Shown here piece by piece: positions 24,682 to 32,204 of a stretch of DNA of 64,000 nucleotides. This DNA comes from Acididesulfobacillus acetoxydans (GTDB taxonomy: Bacteria; Bacillota; Desulfitobacteriia; Desulfitobacteriales; Desulfitobacteriaceae), in contig NZ_LR746496.1 of assembly GCF_902729405.1 (NCBI RefSeq), positions 4,456,226 to 4,520,225 of the forward strand, written 5' to 3'. Within the stretch, counting starts at the first letter, position 1. The number at the start of each line of letters is the position of its first letter. Below the pieces are notes generated by a model, which saw nothing but the letters and a program-made list of their open reading frames with translations, searched no databases and was not told the origin of the DNA. A program made the position numbers and the translations under genes.

Positions 24682-25029
24682 CTAGTCTTTCTTCGGTGCG
24701 CCATGTTGTATAGCCCCATATATCTCCCCATAGTCCCATTCATTCCCAGGGTATTGATGATCTACGCAAACAGGAATATGCCCATGTATCATATCTAATG
24801 CTCTCAAGAAGTACGTTGGCTCTTCGGCCGGACTTTTAAGTACAATCGCATGGCCTAATTCGTTAAAATCATTATCAAGAGGATTCCTAAATTCCAAAGG
24901 CTTGGTTAAATAATTGTAAATGCAGTTACGAATTGCTTCATTAGCATGAGTTACTTTAACTTCCTTGGTTTTAACATTGTATTGGTAAATGTTCAGTGAA
25001 CCATTCAATGAACATTTAAAAGTCAACAA
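24682..25029 (-). CDS. Unrecognised hypothetical protein, possibly truncated
   Basis: A 115-codon frame from a TTG at 25029, with KCSLNGSLNIYQYNVKTKEV and FNELGHAIVLKSPAEEPTYF. Composition looks like real protein, but I recognise no family. No ribosome site is evident, and the frame starts right after the DruA-like stop. It may be the 3' part of a gene cut by rearrangement, or a third gene of the IS66/druA unit. Confidence 0.4.
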   Translation of the reverse strand: MLTFKCSLNGSLNIYQYNVKTKEVKVTHANEAIRNCIYNYLTKPLEFRNPLDNDFNELGHAIVLKSPAEEPTYFLRALDMIHGHIPVCVDHQYPGNEWDYGEIYGAIQHGAPKKD

Positions 25030-25041
25030 AACGGGCCGGAC

Positions 25042-25917
25042 TTAGTCCGACCCGGCGAGAATTTGACGAAAGTTCTTATGGAGTGGATAGAGGTAAATAC
25101 TTTTAACGGGCAGTTTGTACTCGTTGAGCCGATCCCATTTACCCCGTCCCTGCGTTTCCCCTACGTAAGACCAGTTGGCCGCTTTGTAACAGGTTCCCCT
25201 ATAGCGCTCTTTGTCAACAAACGTTTCGAGTAATACGGGGGTGTAGCCATAGGTCGCTTGCCATTCTTGCGGCAGGCGCTTGGCAGTGAGGGATAGGATT
25301 TTGGATGCCAAGTTCTTGACGTAAACCCAGGGTAGAAGTAAAAAGCGGGAATTGTTTACCACTAGGTTCAAGTGCTTCAAGCGTTGCTCCTTAGTCCAGC
25401 CGATGAGTTCGTCGCGGGGCCGCAAAGCCCAGGCCGGTGATGAAAAGCCGATGGCTCCCAGAAGCACGCCGGAGTCGGTATAAATGAGGTCGCGAATTTG
25501 AGCTCCGGGCAAGCGCGTGTAGCCGAGATAGTGATAACGCTCAATCAGTTCGTTCCAGAAGTGCGATTGTTTTGACCCACTGACTCGGATGAACCGGATA
25601 GAGCCCAAGTCATGGAGGGGGACCGTGATCGGTTCTCCGGGGTCACTCGCCGGGGTAAACTTAATTGGGCGCAGCCGGTTGTTATCTTTGCTTAGGGGAG
25701 GAGGGAGTTCGATGATGCCGTCTCGATGCAAACGCAACAAGGCCACACGGCAGCTCATGTCTTTGAGTCCTCCGTCCGGCTTACGCCAATTCAAAGCACG
25801 GCAGACCTCCTGAGAGATTCGCTGCCGGTTCAGATTCCCTTGGCGGATAAGGCTGCGGATGAGTTCCAGATCCTCCGCGCTGAAGGTGCGTCCCCTGGCT
25901 TTCACAACGGATATCAT
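25042..25917 (-). CDS. DruA-like DUF4338 protein
   Basis: A 291-residue member of the DUF4338 family, to which DruA of the Druantia anti-phage system belongs. The conserved core is clear: LIERYHYLGYTRLPGAQIRD, GAIGFSSPAWALRPRDELIGW, NNSRFLLLPWVYVKNLASKI, LLETFVDKERYRGTCYKAAN and WSYVGETQGRG. Family members also ride on transposons without other Druantia genes, as seems the case here: no druB-E is present. Its ATG overlaps the stop of the IS66 transposase remnant (ATGA), so both were one transcription unit. The biochemical activity is unknown to me. Confidence 0.8.
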   Translation of the reverse strand: MISVVKARGRTFSAEDLELIRSLIRQGNLNRQRISQEVCRALNWRKPDGGLKDMSCRVALLRLHRDGIIELPPPLSKDNNRLRPIKFTPASDPGEPITVPLHDLGSIRFIRVSGSKQSHFWNELIERYHYLGYTRLPGAQIRDLIYTDSGVLLGAIGFSSPAWALRPRDELIGWTKEQRLKHLNLVVNNSRFLLLPWVYVKNLASKILSLTAKRLPQEWQATYGYTPVLLETFVDKERYRGTCYKAANWSYVGETQGRGKWDRLNEYKLPVKSIYLYPLHKNFRQILAGSD

Positions 25918-26717
25918 GGGCTCTTTCCTTTCTTTAAAAGGAGCGCCTCACGGTCCGGGCCGGTGATGTTCCAGGGTAGGAAGGAGGCTAACTCCTCGGG
26001 TTTCTGGGGGGCTTTACCCAAACGGGCACAGGCCTCTAAGTAGTAAAGGAGATATGCTTGGGGGTTTAGACCGTTTTGAACAGCGCTCTGAAGAATGGAC
26101 AGACTCATCGCCGCAAACTGGCCACCCCGTTCGGAATGGTTCCCATAGTAGTTGTTACGCCCGACCGCCGCACCGCGCAGGGCTGATTCTGCGACATTAT
26201 TGTGCATAGGAATATCGACATGATCGACAAAGACCGTTAAGTGCGCCCAGTTACGGCTTAAGCTCTTAAGGATCTTGGTTTGCACCGGTTTATTCGTGGT
26301 CAGTGTCTGTTGAGCATCCCGTTTAGTCGCCATTTTCTCCATCTGACCTTCCAGTTCCGCTTGCTTCTCGGCGAATTGAACCGGATGATTCTGGCACGCG
26401 ACCCGTTCATCATTGACTGCCATTAGGGTATGAATGTCATCAATCCAGTCATCCGCCCAGTCTCTCAGGGATAAAAGGCCTTCTTTTGCCCGGATGAAGT
26501 CCCGACGGACATGAAGCCAACACAGCTGACGCAGCATCTGACCGTCTAAAACGCAGTAGGCACCGTAACGGTCGACATTGATGATGCCCCGGGCTGTCTG
26601 ACCAAAGAACTTCTGGGGGACCTCTTTCGAACGGTGGGGATCCAGGACGAACACGGTGGCCGAGGACGTATGAAGTTTTGTGTAAATGGTTAAAACTACC
26701 AATGAGGAGTTGATCAT
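25914..26717 (-). pseudogene. IS66-family transposase (TnpC), C-terminal fragment
   Basis: The frame encodes the C-terminal 250 residues of an IS66 TnpC: VDRYGAYCVLDGQMLRQLCW, the zinc/DDE-linked LHVRRDFIRAKEG, VPMHNN-like IPMHNNVAESALRGAAVGR with the catalytic Glu, and the IS66 C-terminal zone NGLNPQAYLLYYLEAC. The N-terminal half, with the first catalytic Asp, is missing because an IS256-type end (GAAGTTTTGTGTAAATGG at about 26670) abuts it; the first 17 codons are IS256 sequence. The gene overlaps the DruA-like gene by four bases. Confidence 0.85.
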
Positions 26718-27403
26718 TTATGCAAGATGTTTAAAGACCGGTTAGCCCGTGAAGTCGCCAAGGACTGTAAGACCGTCGAAGACGTCCACAACACGCTCAA
26801 AGACCTCTTCAGACGCACCCTGCAGGAGATTCTGGAAACCGAGATGAGCGACCATCTTGGTTATGAAAAACATAGTGTTGAGGGCAACAATTCAGGCAAC
26901 AGCCGCAATGGATATTCGAGAAAGACCATTCAAACACGTATGGGTGAAACAGAACTGGCAATTCCCCGGGATCGCAACGGCGAGTTTGAACCACACATCA
27001 TCAAGAAGTACGAGAAAAACGCCAGTGAACTCGAACAACAGATTATCGCGATGTATGCCAAAGGCATGTCGACTCGGGATATTGACGCGATATCTACGGC
27101 ATTGATGTCTCAGCCGAGTTGGTCAGTAAAATCACGGACAAGGTCATGCCACTCGTCACAGAATGGCAATGCAGACCCCTTGAGCGTATCTATCCCATCG
27201 TCTTTCTGGACGCGATTCACTTCAAGGTTCGCAAAGATAATCGGATTGTCACCAAAGCCGCTTACTCTGTTTTGGGCCTGGATGTACAAGGCCGTAAAGA
27301 TATTCTCGGAATCTGGATTGGCGAAAGTGAAACTGCCAGCTTCTGGCTCAGTGTCTGCAACGACTTAAAGAATCGGGGCGTAGAAGACGTCCTAAACTGG
27401 CGA
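26670..27403 (+). mobile_element. IS256-family element, left part only
   Basis: The left end (AGTTTTGTGTAAATGGTT) and the first two thirds of the transposase are present. The element is cut at about 27403, where an 11-bp inverted repeat of the recombinase segment begins. The insertion truncated the IS66 transposase gene. Confidence 0.7.
26727..27403 (+). pseudogene. IS256-family (mutator-type) transposase fragment with frameshift
   Basis: The first frame gives VAKDCKTVEDVHNTLKDLFR, RNGYSRKTIQTRMGETELAI and MYAKGMSTRDIDA. The second gives DIYGIDVSAELVSKITDKV, VFLDAIHFKVRKDNRIV (catalytic Asp) and GIWIGESETASFWLSV. The shift near 27085 removes a few codons between RDIDA and DIYG. The C-terminal third with the last catalytic Glu is missing, so it is non-functional. 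Confidence 0.85.
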
Positions 27404-27436
27404 GTTGTCGCCTAAATGCGTGGATTCGCCAGTTTA
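27393..27436. repeat. Inverted repeat at the junction of IS256 remnant and recombinase gene
   Basis: TAAACTGGCGA (27393-27403) is perfectly inverted as TCGCCAGTTTA (27426-27436). The right arm lies inside the last codons of the recombinase gene. It may be the recombinase terminator (minus strand) or an element end. Confidence 0.55.
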
Positions 27437-28263
27437 CTTTCCATAATATTTCTCTTACCATAATAAATTCTCGTAGTGTCAAGTCGTTTGTGCCCTAGAA
27501 ATTCTGCGACCATCTCCAGCCCTTCTCCCGCGTTCAGCATGTTCTTGGCAAACGTGTGTCGTAATGCGTGCGGGTGTAGTTGGGGAAGCTTCGCCAGGTA
27601 TGCGTATTGATCAATCACCTGCCGGATACCGCTGGCCGTAAGGCGTTGGGTTCCTCGCCCCCGTTGACTAAGAAAGACCGACCCCGCCCCGCGATCATTC
27701 AGATAGTTCTTCAACGCTTTCCGAGTGTCACTGTCGAGAGGTACCATCCGGTATTTGCCGCCTTTCCCTTCACGCACAATCACACTCCCTGAGCGTTCGT
27801 TCAACGTTAGGTCTTCGATGTCTAAGGCGGCTACCTCGCTGATTCGGAGGCCACTGTGCATCATCAGAGTAATTAGGGCAATGTCCCTAATTGATCCTTC
27901 CCGTTCCACCGCACGCATAAGCGCGTGCTGCTCCTGCTTGTCTAGTCCCTGGGGAGCTGATCTCACCTCTTCCATCAGGCGCGGCATATCCACATTCTGC
28001 TTGTGGTACTCCAGCCAGCTTGCAATGGCTGCGAAAGACAGATTGACCGTCGCTGGCGTGCGCTTCTTTGCCGTCACAAGATAGGCTTTGTAATCGCGCA
28101 GATCCGTGGGCGTAACGCGCTCCGGGGTAAGGGGTTCGCCGTTGGTTGAGTCAAACCACTCGGCGAACCTCAGTAGTCTCTGGCGGTATGTGCATACCGT
28201 GTTTTCAGATCTATTTTTCTGGCGAAGGTAAGTCAGCCAGTCGATTATTTCGTAATTTAGCAT
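27412..28263 (-). CDS. Tyrosine recombinase (XerC/D-like phage integrase family)
   Basis: A 283-residue tyrosine recombinase. The N-terminal SAM-like domain (EIIDWLTYLRQKNRSENTVC) is followed by the catalytic domain. It has the first Arg in MMHSGLRISEVAAL, the Lys in VREGKGGKYRMVPL, the HPHALRHTFAKNML box (His-x-x-Arg), the EFLGHKRLDTTRIYYG His and the nucleophile Tyr. All catalytic residues appear intact. A 28-bp palindrome of dif architecture lies 190 bases upstream and could be its site. It may be a resolvase or integrase of the accessory region rather than the housekeeping Xer. Confidence 0.92.
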   Translation of the reverse strand: MLNYEIIDWLTYLRQKNRSENTVCTYRQRLLRFAEWFDSTNGEPLTPERVTPTDLRDYKAYLVTAKKRTPATVNLSFAAIASWLEYHKQNVDMPRLMEEVRSAPQGLDKQEQHALMRAVEREGSIRDIALITLMMHSGLRISEVAALDIEDLTLNERSGSVIVREGKGGKYRMVPLDSDTRKALKNYLNDRGAGSVFLSQRGRGTQRLTASGIRQVIDQYAYLAKLPQLHPHALRHTFAKNMLNAGEGLEMVAEFLGHKRLDTTRIYYGKRNIMESKLANPRI

Positions 28264-28450
28264 GGCTTATTTCTCACTGCCCTCTTTCGGCCCTTGCCTA
28301 AGCCAGGGTATTCCCCTGTGTTTTCGACCCGAAAACATTATCTCCTGAGTTTTTTGGGCCTTAATCACATTCTCCGCCGGGAATTGCGACCCGGAAACCC
28401 GCTGGGCAAGGAATCTCTTGAAATTAATGTACACCCTCCGGAGTCCGATA

Positions 28451-28493
28451 TCAAGAGATAATGACTGTTATCTCTTGACATTATCTCTTAATC
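28451..28493. promoter_or_regulatory. dif-like 11-6-11 recombination core plus extra half site
   Basis: TCAAGAGATAA (28451-28461), six central bases TGACTG, and the exact inverse TTATCTCTTGA (28468-28478) form a 28-bp site of Xer/dif geometry. A third copy TTATCTCTTAA follows at 28481-28491 as a direct repeat. The layout resembles tyrosine-recombinase resolution sites, in which a core pair is flanked by accessory repeats upstream of the recombinase gene. Confidence 0.6.
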
Positions 28494-28514
28494 TGACAAC
28501 CATTTCCCCCCTAC

Positions 28515-28547
28515 ATGCCAGACGGGACACCTTTCGGCATCCCGTCT
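28515..28547. terminator. 33-bp hairpin repeat, copy 1
   Basis: AGACGGGA and TCCCGTCT pair around a 12-base loop; the 33-base unit is identical at 29043-29075. Here it is followed on the plus strand by CTTTTGTTTT. It lies just downstream of the minus-strand reading frame ending at 28556. Confidence 0.6.
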
Positions 28548-28555
28548 CTTTTGTT

Positions 28556-28961
28556 TTAAACCAGTGTTTCGAATTGCCTGCCCATTCTTCTCAGTAGCTC
28601 ATGTTTGCCAGGCGAAAACTTGGCCGCAGCCTGTTTCTCCCAATCTTTCTTCTTCTCAAACGACAGATCATACCATTCGTATCTCGGATGTGAACTGCCT
28701 AGTACCCCCGATGCTTCCAGCCGAAAAAGCACACTATACCAATTGCTCAGAGAAAGGAACCAAACCCGAGTTGTCAAAGTCGAATTGTTCAAGCACTTCT
28801 TGGAAAAGTTGATCCTCTTTTAGAGCGTAAACCACCCTATAGATTAGCGCCGGGTCCTTGGGTATTGAATTGTTCGTAACTGATGCAAGTATGGCGGTTA
28901 GTACATCGTCCGGATAGACTTCCGTTCGATGCATTTCTTTAAGCAATTCGAGCTTGGTCAT
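28556..28961 (-). pseudogene. Unrecognised protein gene broken by a frameshift
   Basis: The first frame starts at ATG 28961 after AGGAGG (MTKLELLKEMHRTEVYPDDV) and runs to SEQLV* at 28734. The DNA continues in another frame from about 28745 as LSNWYSVLFRLEASGVLGSS and ends at 28556. Joined, it would be a protein of about 130 residues, mostly helical and charged. I do not recognise the family. Both halves have normal codon character, which supports a single frameshift. Confidence 0.5.
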
Positions 28962-29042
28962 AACTAATCCCTCCTTTAATAATCTTCCATATATTGTTTA
29001 GCCTCTGCTTTCTCCAAGAAACCAAGGTGGGTAACTGTTATT

Positions 29043-29075
29043 ATGCCAGACGGGACACCTTTCGGCATCCCGTCT
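29043..29075. terminator. 33-bp hairpin repeat, copy 2
   Basis: Identical to the unit at 28515-28547, but followed by GCTGTCC rather than a T-run. It lies between the PD-(D/E)XK gene stop at 29100 and the broken gene's start. Two exact copies within 530 bases suggest a duplication around this locus. Confidence 0.55.
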
Positions 29076-29099
29076 GCTGTCCAAACTGTTTTGCAACAG

Positions 29100-30134
29100 T
29101 TACTGAGAAGCCAAACTACCCTCAATGAGATCCTTGGCTTCGTCCAATTGGTTCACGATAAAAATTCGGCTGATGATCCGATTGAGAACATCCAGATCGG
29201 TTATGGTGCGAACCGTCTCCTGGAGGGGTTGTGACTCTGCGCCGAAGCGAGCTTCAAGGTATTGGCAGATTGCATCTTGAACCACGGCTCTTCCCTCGGC
29301 TCTTCCCTCGGCTCTTCCCTCGGCTCTTCCCTCGGCCCTTCCTTGGTTTCTCTCCGACTTCATTCTAGTTAATTGATCGCGTAGTTCAGCTTCCCGTGCT
29401 TCGTAAAGCATCCTTGCCTTTTCGTCCTTACTGATGATCTGCAAGAGGTCATAGGCTTTCTTGATGTCCTGATTCTTTTCCGCTAACATCTCGATCACCC
29501 CTTTCGATTTTGCGTCCAGGAATTCCATCCATTCTACGACAATGTCATTCTCGTCTCTCGGGATATCCGGATCTGCAAGTTTTGGCATCTCCAAGAAGTG
29601 GATTTCCATGACGTCGGTCAGGCGGTAGCCCGTCTCGTCCTCCGTTAAATGGTAGCTGGAGTGCAACTTGCGAAGCGGAGTACATCTAAAATCGACAATG
29701 TTAATAGTGATGCATTTTTGCAACGTGTCATAGGTATCTCCTGGCTTAGCCTGGCTGGTGTACATCTTTGACCAATAAAACAGAGTCCTTTCCGGCATGA
29801 ATTCCGTAGGGAGTATCTGGATCTCAATGTCGATCTGCTTGCCTTGTTTGGTCCTGACTCTCACGTCGAGTATGCCCTTTTTGTCCTCCGCAAACTCTCT
29901 CAAAAGCTCGCTATTGACGATTTCTATGCCCTGGAACTCTTCTTTCGGTAGCTTAAGGATGGCACTAAGAAGGGCAATGAGCAATTTCTTGTTCGCGAAA
30001 ATGAGCTTAAAGACGAAATCATTTTTGGGGGACATCAGGAAGCCGTCATCCGTTGGAATCTGTTTGTTTTCCTTTACCAAGATTAGATCCCTCTCTTCTT
30101 GTATATTATACCAAATTGCCGCTTTGGTTTCCAT
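29100..30134 (-). CDS. Rpn-type PD-(D/E)XK nuclease-family protein
   Basis: A 344-residue member of the PD-(D/E)XK nuclease family (Rpn/PDDEXK_2). Markers are SPKNDFVFKLIFANKKLLIA, LLSAILKLP, ILDVRVRTKQGKQIDIEIQI (catalytic Asp...Glu-x-Gln type site), TLFYWSKMYTSQ and YDTLQKCITINIVDF. The C-terminal half is helical and contains a tandem AEGR tetrapeptide repeat. I start at ATG 30134, which follows GGAGAGAG; the frame remains open to 30221. Relatives are abundant, variable-copy genes linked to recombination. It is probably mobile-DNA associated here. Confidence 0.85.
   Translation of the reverse strand: METKAAIWYNIQEERDLILVKENKQIPTDDGFLMSPKNDFVFKLIFANKKLLIALLSAILKLPKEEFQGIEIVNSELLREFAEDKKGILDVRVRTKQGKQIDIEIQILPTEFMPERTLFYWSKMYTSQAKPGDTYDTLQKCITINIVDFRCTPLRKLHSSYHLTEDETGYRLTDVMEIHFLEMPKLADPDIPRDENDIVVEWMEFLDAKSKGVIEMLAEKNQDIKKAYDLLQIISKDEKARMLYEAREAELRDQLTRMKSERNQGRAEGRAEGRAEGRAEGRAVVQDAICQYLEARFGAESQPLQETVRTITDLDVLNRIISRIFIVNQLDEAKDLIEGSLASQ
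29286..29345. repeat. 12-bp tandem repeat inside the Rpn-type gene
   Basis: Four exact copies of GGCTCTTCCCTC start at 29286, 29298, 29310 and 29322, with a diverged fifth. They encode AEGR repeats in the C-terminal coil. Copy number can change without frameshift. Confidence 0.9.
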
Positions 30135-30225
30135 AAGATACTCTCTCCACATCCATTTTTTCAGGAACAGGCCGCCCGTGAAGGCGGCCCGTCTTGTCTC
30201 CTTTTTTAAGCTGGAAAACAATCTC

Positions 30226-30762
30226 TCATTCGTCGTCCAGCTCGTGTGCGGACATCCGACTACGTTCGTCCAGGTATTTGTCCATATTAGGTTTGCTAAA
30301 TATTTCTACGAACCGGTCTACTTCTTCCTTGCTGGAGAAATACGGCCTGTCAATCATTACAAAACCGTTCTTTTCGCACTGCTCCAAAAAATAATTGTCA
30401 ACTTCCTTTAGTTTTGGATCAACTCCGTCTTCTTCTCCTTCCTCGATATATTCCTTGAATTCCCTTATGCTGGTAATTTCCGGGTTGTTGGGATCAACTT
30501 TTACCCAATGGCTGCCCAGATGATGATTCAGCTCAAAGGGTGGTTCGATTGCTTCGTCGGGTATGCATCCAGCCATATCTGTGTTACAGTCTACCATCCA
30601 GAACTTGTCGCCTCGTTGTTCAACGCGGAAATAGCCGCAATAGCCCTTATGGTGTGCGAGGATGTCCCCCACATAGATGTTCCTTGATGCACAAATCGTT
30701 TGACATCCTCCCCGCTTTAAAAAGCGAGGATTCCCTGGAATTCCGTGCCCTTTGGGGTTCAC
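30226..30762 (-). CDS. Unrecognised protein, N terminus replaced by TnpB-element sequence
   Basis: The native part (from about 30705 down) reads ICASRNIYVGDILAHHKGYC, YFRVEQRGDKFWMVDCNTDM and a C-terminal charged half. The NIYVGDIL...GYFRV pattern is reminiscent of YopX-like small domains, but I cannot assign it. The first 19 codons (MNPKGHGIPGNPRFLKRGG) are simply the right-end hairpin of the TnpB element read through. The insertion therefore probably removed the true start. Confidence 0.45.
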   Translation of the reverse strand: MNPKGHGIPGNPRFLKRGGCQTICASRNIYVGDILAHHKGYCGYFRVEQRGDKFWMVDCNTDMAGCIPDEAIEPPFELNHHLGSHWVKVDPNNPEITSIREFKEYIEEGEEDGVDPKLKEVDNYFLEQCEKNGFVMIDRPYFSSKEEVDRFVEIFSKPNMDKYLDERSRMSAHELDDE

Positions 30763-30918
30763 GCCAGGTTCTGGTCGGGGTCCGCGTCCGGCGTTACATT
30801 TCTGCCGCCTTCATCCGTTCCCCCTTTGGGCCGTGTCAATCGGCCCGCCCCAGTAGGTTCAAGGGATCCCTTGCCCTCTACCCCGCCGGGCGGCAGTCCT
30901 GCTTACCAGACTGCTAAG
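30705..30918 (-). ncRNA. Putative omega-RNA (reRNA) and right end of the TnpB element
   Basis: The 214 bases after the tnpB stop end in a hairpin, TCCTCGCTTT-TTAA-AAGCGGGGAGGA-like, at 30705-30732. The sequence GATTCC...CCTCGCTTTTTAAAGCGG closely resembles other IS605-group right ends. In this family the omega-RNA spans the 3' end of tnpB and the right end, and its guide is the flanking DNA, here about 30685-30704. Confidence 0.6.
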
Positions 30919-32070
30919 TTACGCGGCTTGCTTCTTCCGCTTCTTCTGGGTGAGTCTCACTTGCTTCTCTTCGCTCAGTCCGCTGATCGCCTGGGCAATG
31001 TTGTCGGCGGCATTCGTGTCAATGTGCTTGATTTTCCCACAGCGTGGGCACGTGTACCATCGCCCTGCCGGGCGACTCGTTCTTACTTCTCCGCACCGGC
31101 TGCATGTGAGACTGGTCAGTTCTGGATTGACAAGTTCCATGGCTATTCCCGCGAGTTTTGCTTTGTACCCGACGAATTCCCGGAGTTGAAAGAAGGCCCA
31201 GCTGTGCAGACTGCGCCCCGCATCCCGTCTCCGTTCTTTGCGTTGGCTTTTTGTCCAGCGGGTACCCCGCAAGTCTTCCATGCGGATGACGGTGACTCCG
31301 TGTACTTTAGCAAACTCGACTATCCTGTGGCTGATCCTGTGGTTCATGGCCGTGATCCAGCGGTATTCTTTGTTTCCCAGTTTCTTGAGTGCTCTATGTG
31401 CCCCTTTCTTCTGGAGTTTCCTGCGCAACTTCGCGTAATGCCGCCGGATGTAGGCGAGTTCTGCCCCGCTGAAAAACAAGGTACACCCGAGGATGCTTGC
31501 GACGGCCAGTTCGATGAGTCCCAGGTCGATTCCCATGTACTTCGCTGGCTTCTTCTCCCTCTCGTCCTTGTCAAGCCAGACTGTGATGGAGAGGTGGGTG
31601 TACCACTGCTTGCCGCACTTGACGAGTTGAGCTGTGCCCTGTTTGGCTCCCCCGGCAAGCAGGAGTTCCAGGTATTTGACTTGGTACTTCTCTACCTGGA
31701 TGGGCACACCCACCCGCTTTTCCAGTGTGGGAAAGGAGACTTTCCAGGCGGCTCCGCCGTCCTGCATCGTCTCTTTCTCGACCCGGAAGTTCTGGTTGTT
31801 GAAGCCCGGCCACAGCCGCTTGAACTCTTTGGCTTTCTTCTTGGCTTCGATGTCTCGGATGGCTTGACACAAGACAACGGACGGCAGGGGTTCGGAATAT
31901 GGTTTTGCGTCTGCTGATGTTTTCGGACGCATGGGCTTCTCTACTCCGAGATACCGATTCGCAAAGTCGGTGGTCCGGTTAGCCAGGGTCTGGTACATGT
32001 CCTGCTTGGCTTTCGTGGGGGCGTACAGTTTCAGTTTGATCGTGATGACTTGTTTGGTGGTTTCTGCCAT
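30919..32070 (-). CDS. tnpB: RNA-guided endonuclease TnpB (IS200/IS605 group), no TnpA
   Basis: A 383-residue TnpB. The RuvC residues appear intact: Asp in MGIDLGLIELAVAS, Glu in VIRMEDLRGTRW, Asp in HIDTNAADNIAQ. The zinc finger is complete (CSRCG...CPRCG). TnpB is an omega-RNA-guided nuclease that helps retain IS605-type elements. No TnpA transposase is present nearby, so the element would need help in trans. The product ends in a basic tail KKRKKQAA. Start ATG 32070 follows a GAGAGGGGGTG ribosome site. Confidence 0.92.
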   Translation of the reverse strand: MAETTKQVITIKLKLYAPTKAKQDMYQTLANRTTDFANRYLGVEKPMRPKTSADAKPYSEPLPSVVLCQAIRDIEAKKKAKEFKRLWPGFNNQNFRVEKETMQDGGAAWKVSFPTLEKRVGVPIQVEKYQVKYLELLLAGGAKQGTAQLVKCGKQWYTHLSITVWLDKDEREKKPAKYMGIDLGLIELAVASILGCTLFFSGAELAYIRRHYAKLRRKLQKKGAHRALKKLGNKEYRWITAMNHRISHRIVEFAKVHGVTVIRMEDLRGTRWTKSQRKERRRDAGRSLHSWAFFQLREFVGYKAKLAGIAMELVNPELTSLTCSRCGEVRTSRPAGRWYTCPRCGKIKHIDTNAADNIAQAISGLSEEKQVRLTQKKRKKQAA

Positions 32071-32204
32071 GTTTTCACCCCCTCTCTCAGCAACAAGAAA
32101 AGCCGCTGCCTAATGCAACGACTTCCCTTCGATTCAGTTCCTGGGACATATGGGGAATTGTCCGTTTTTCTTACGGTTTGCTAATCACCTCCTGCTTTTG
32201 CGCA

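Noticed and set aside
30745..31917. A 390-codon plus-strand frame opposite tnpB
   Set aside because: It is the antisense shadow of tnpB, whose motifs are unmistakable.
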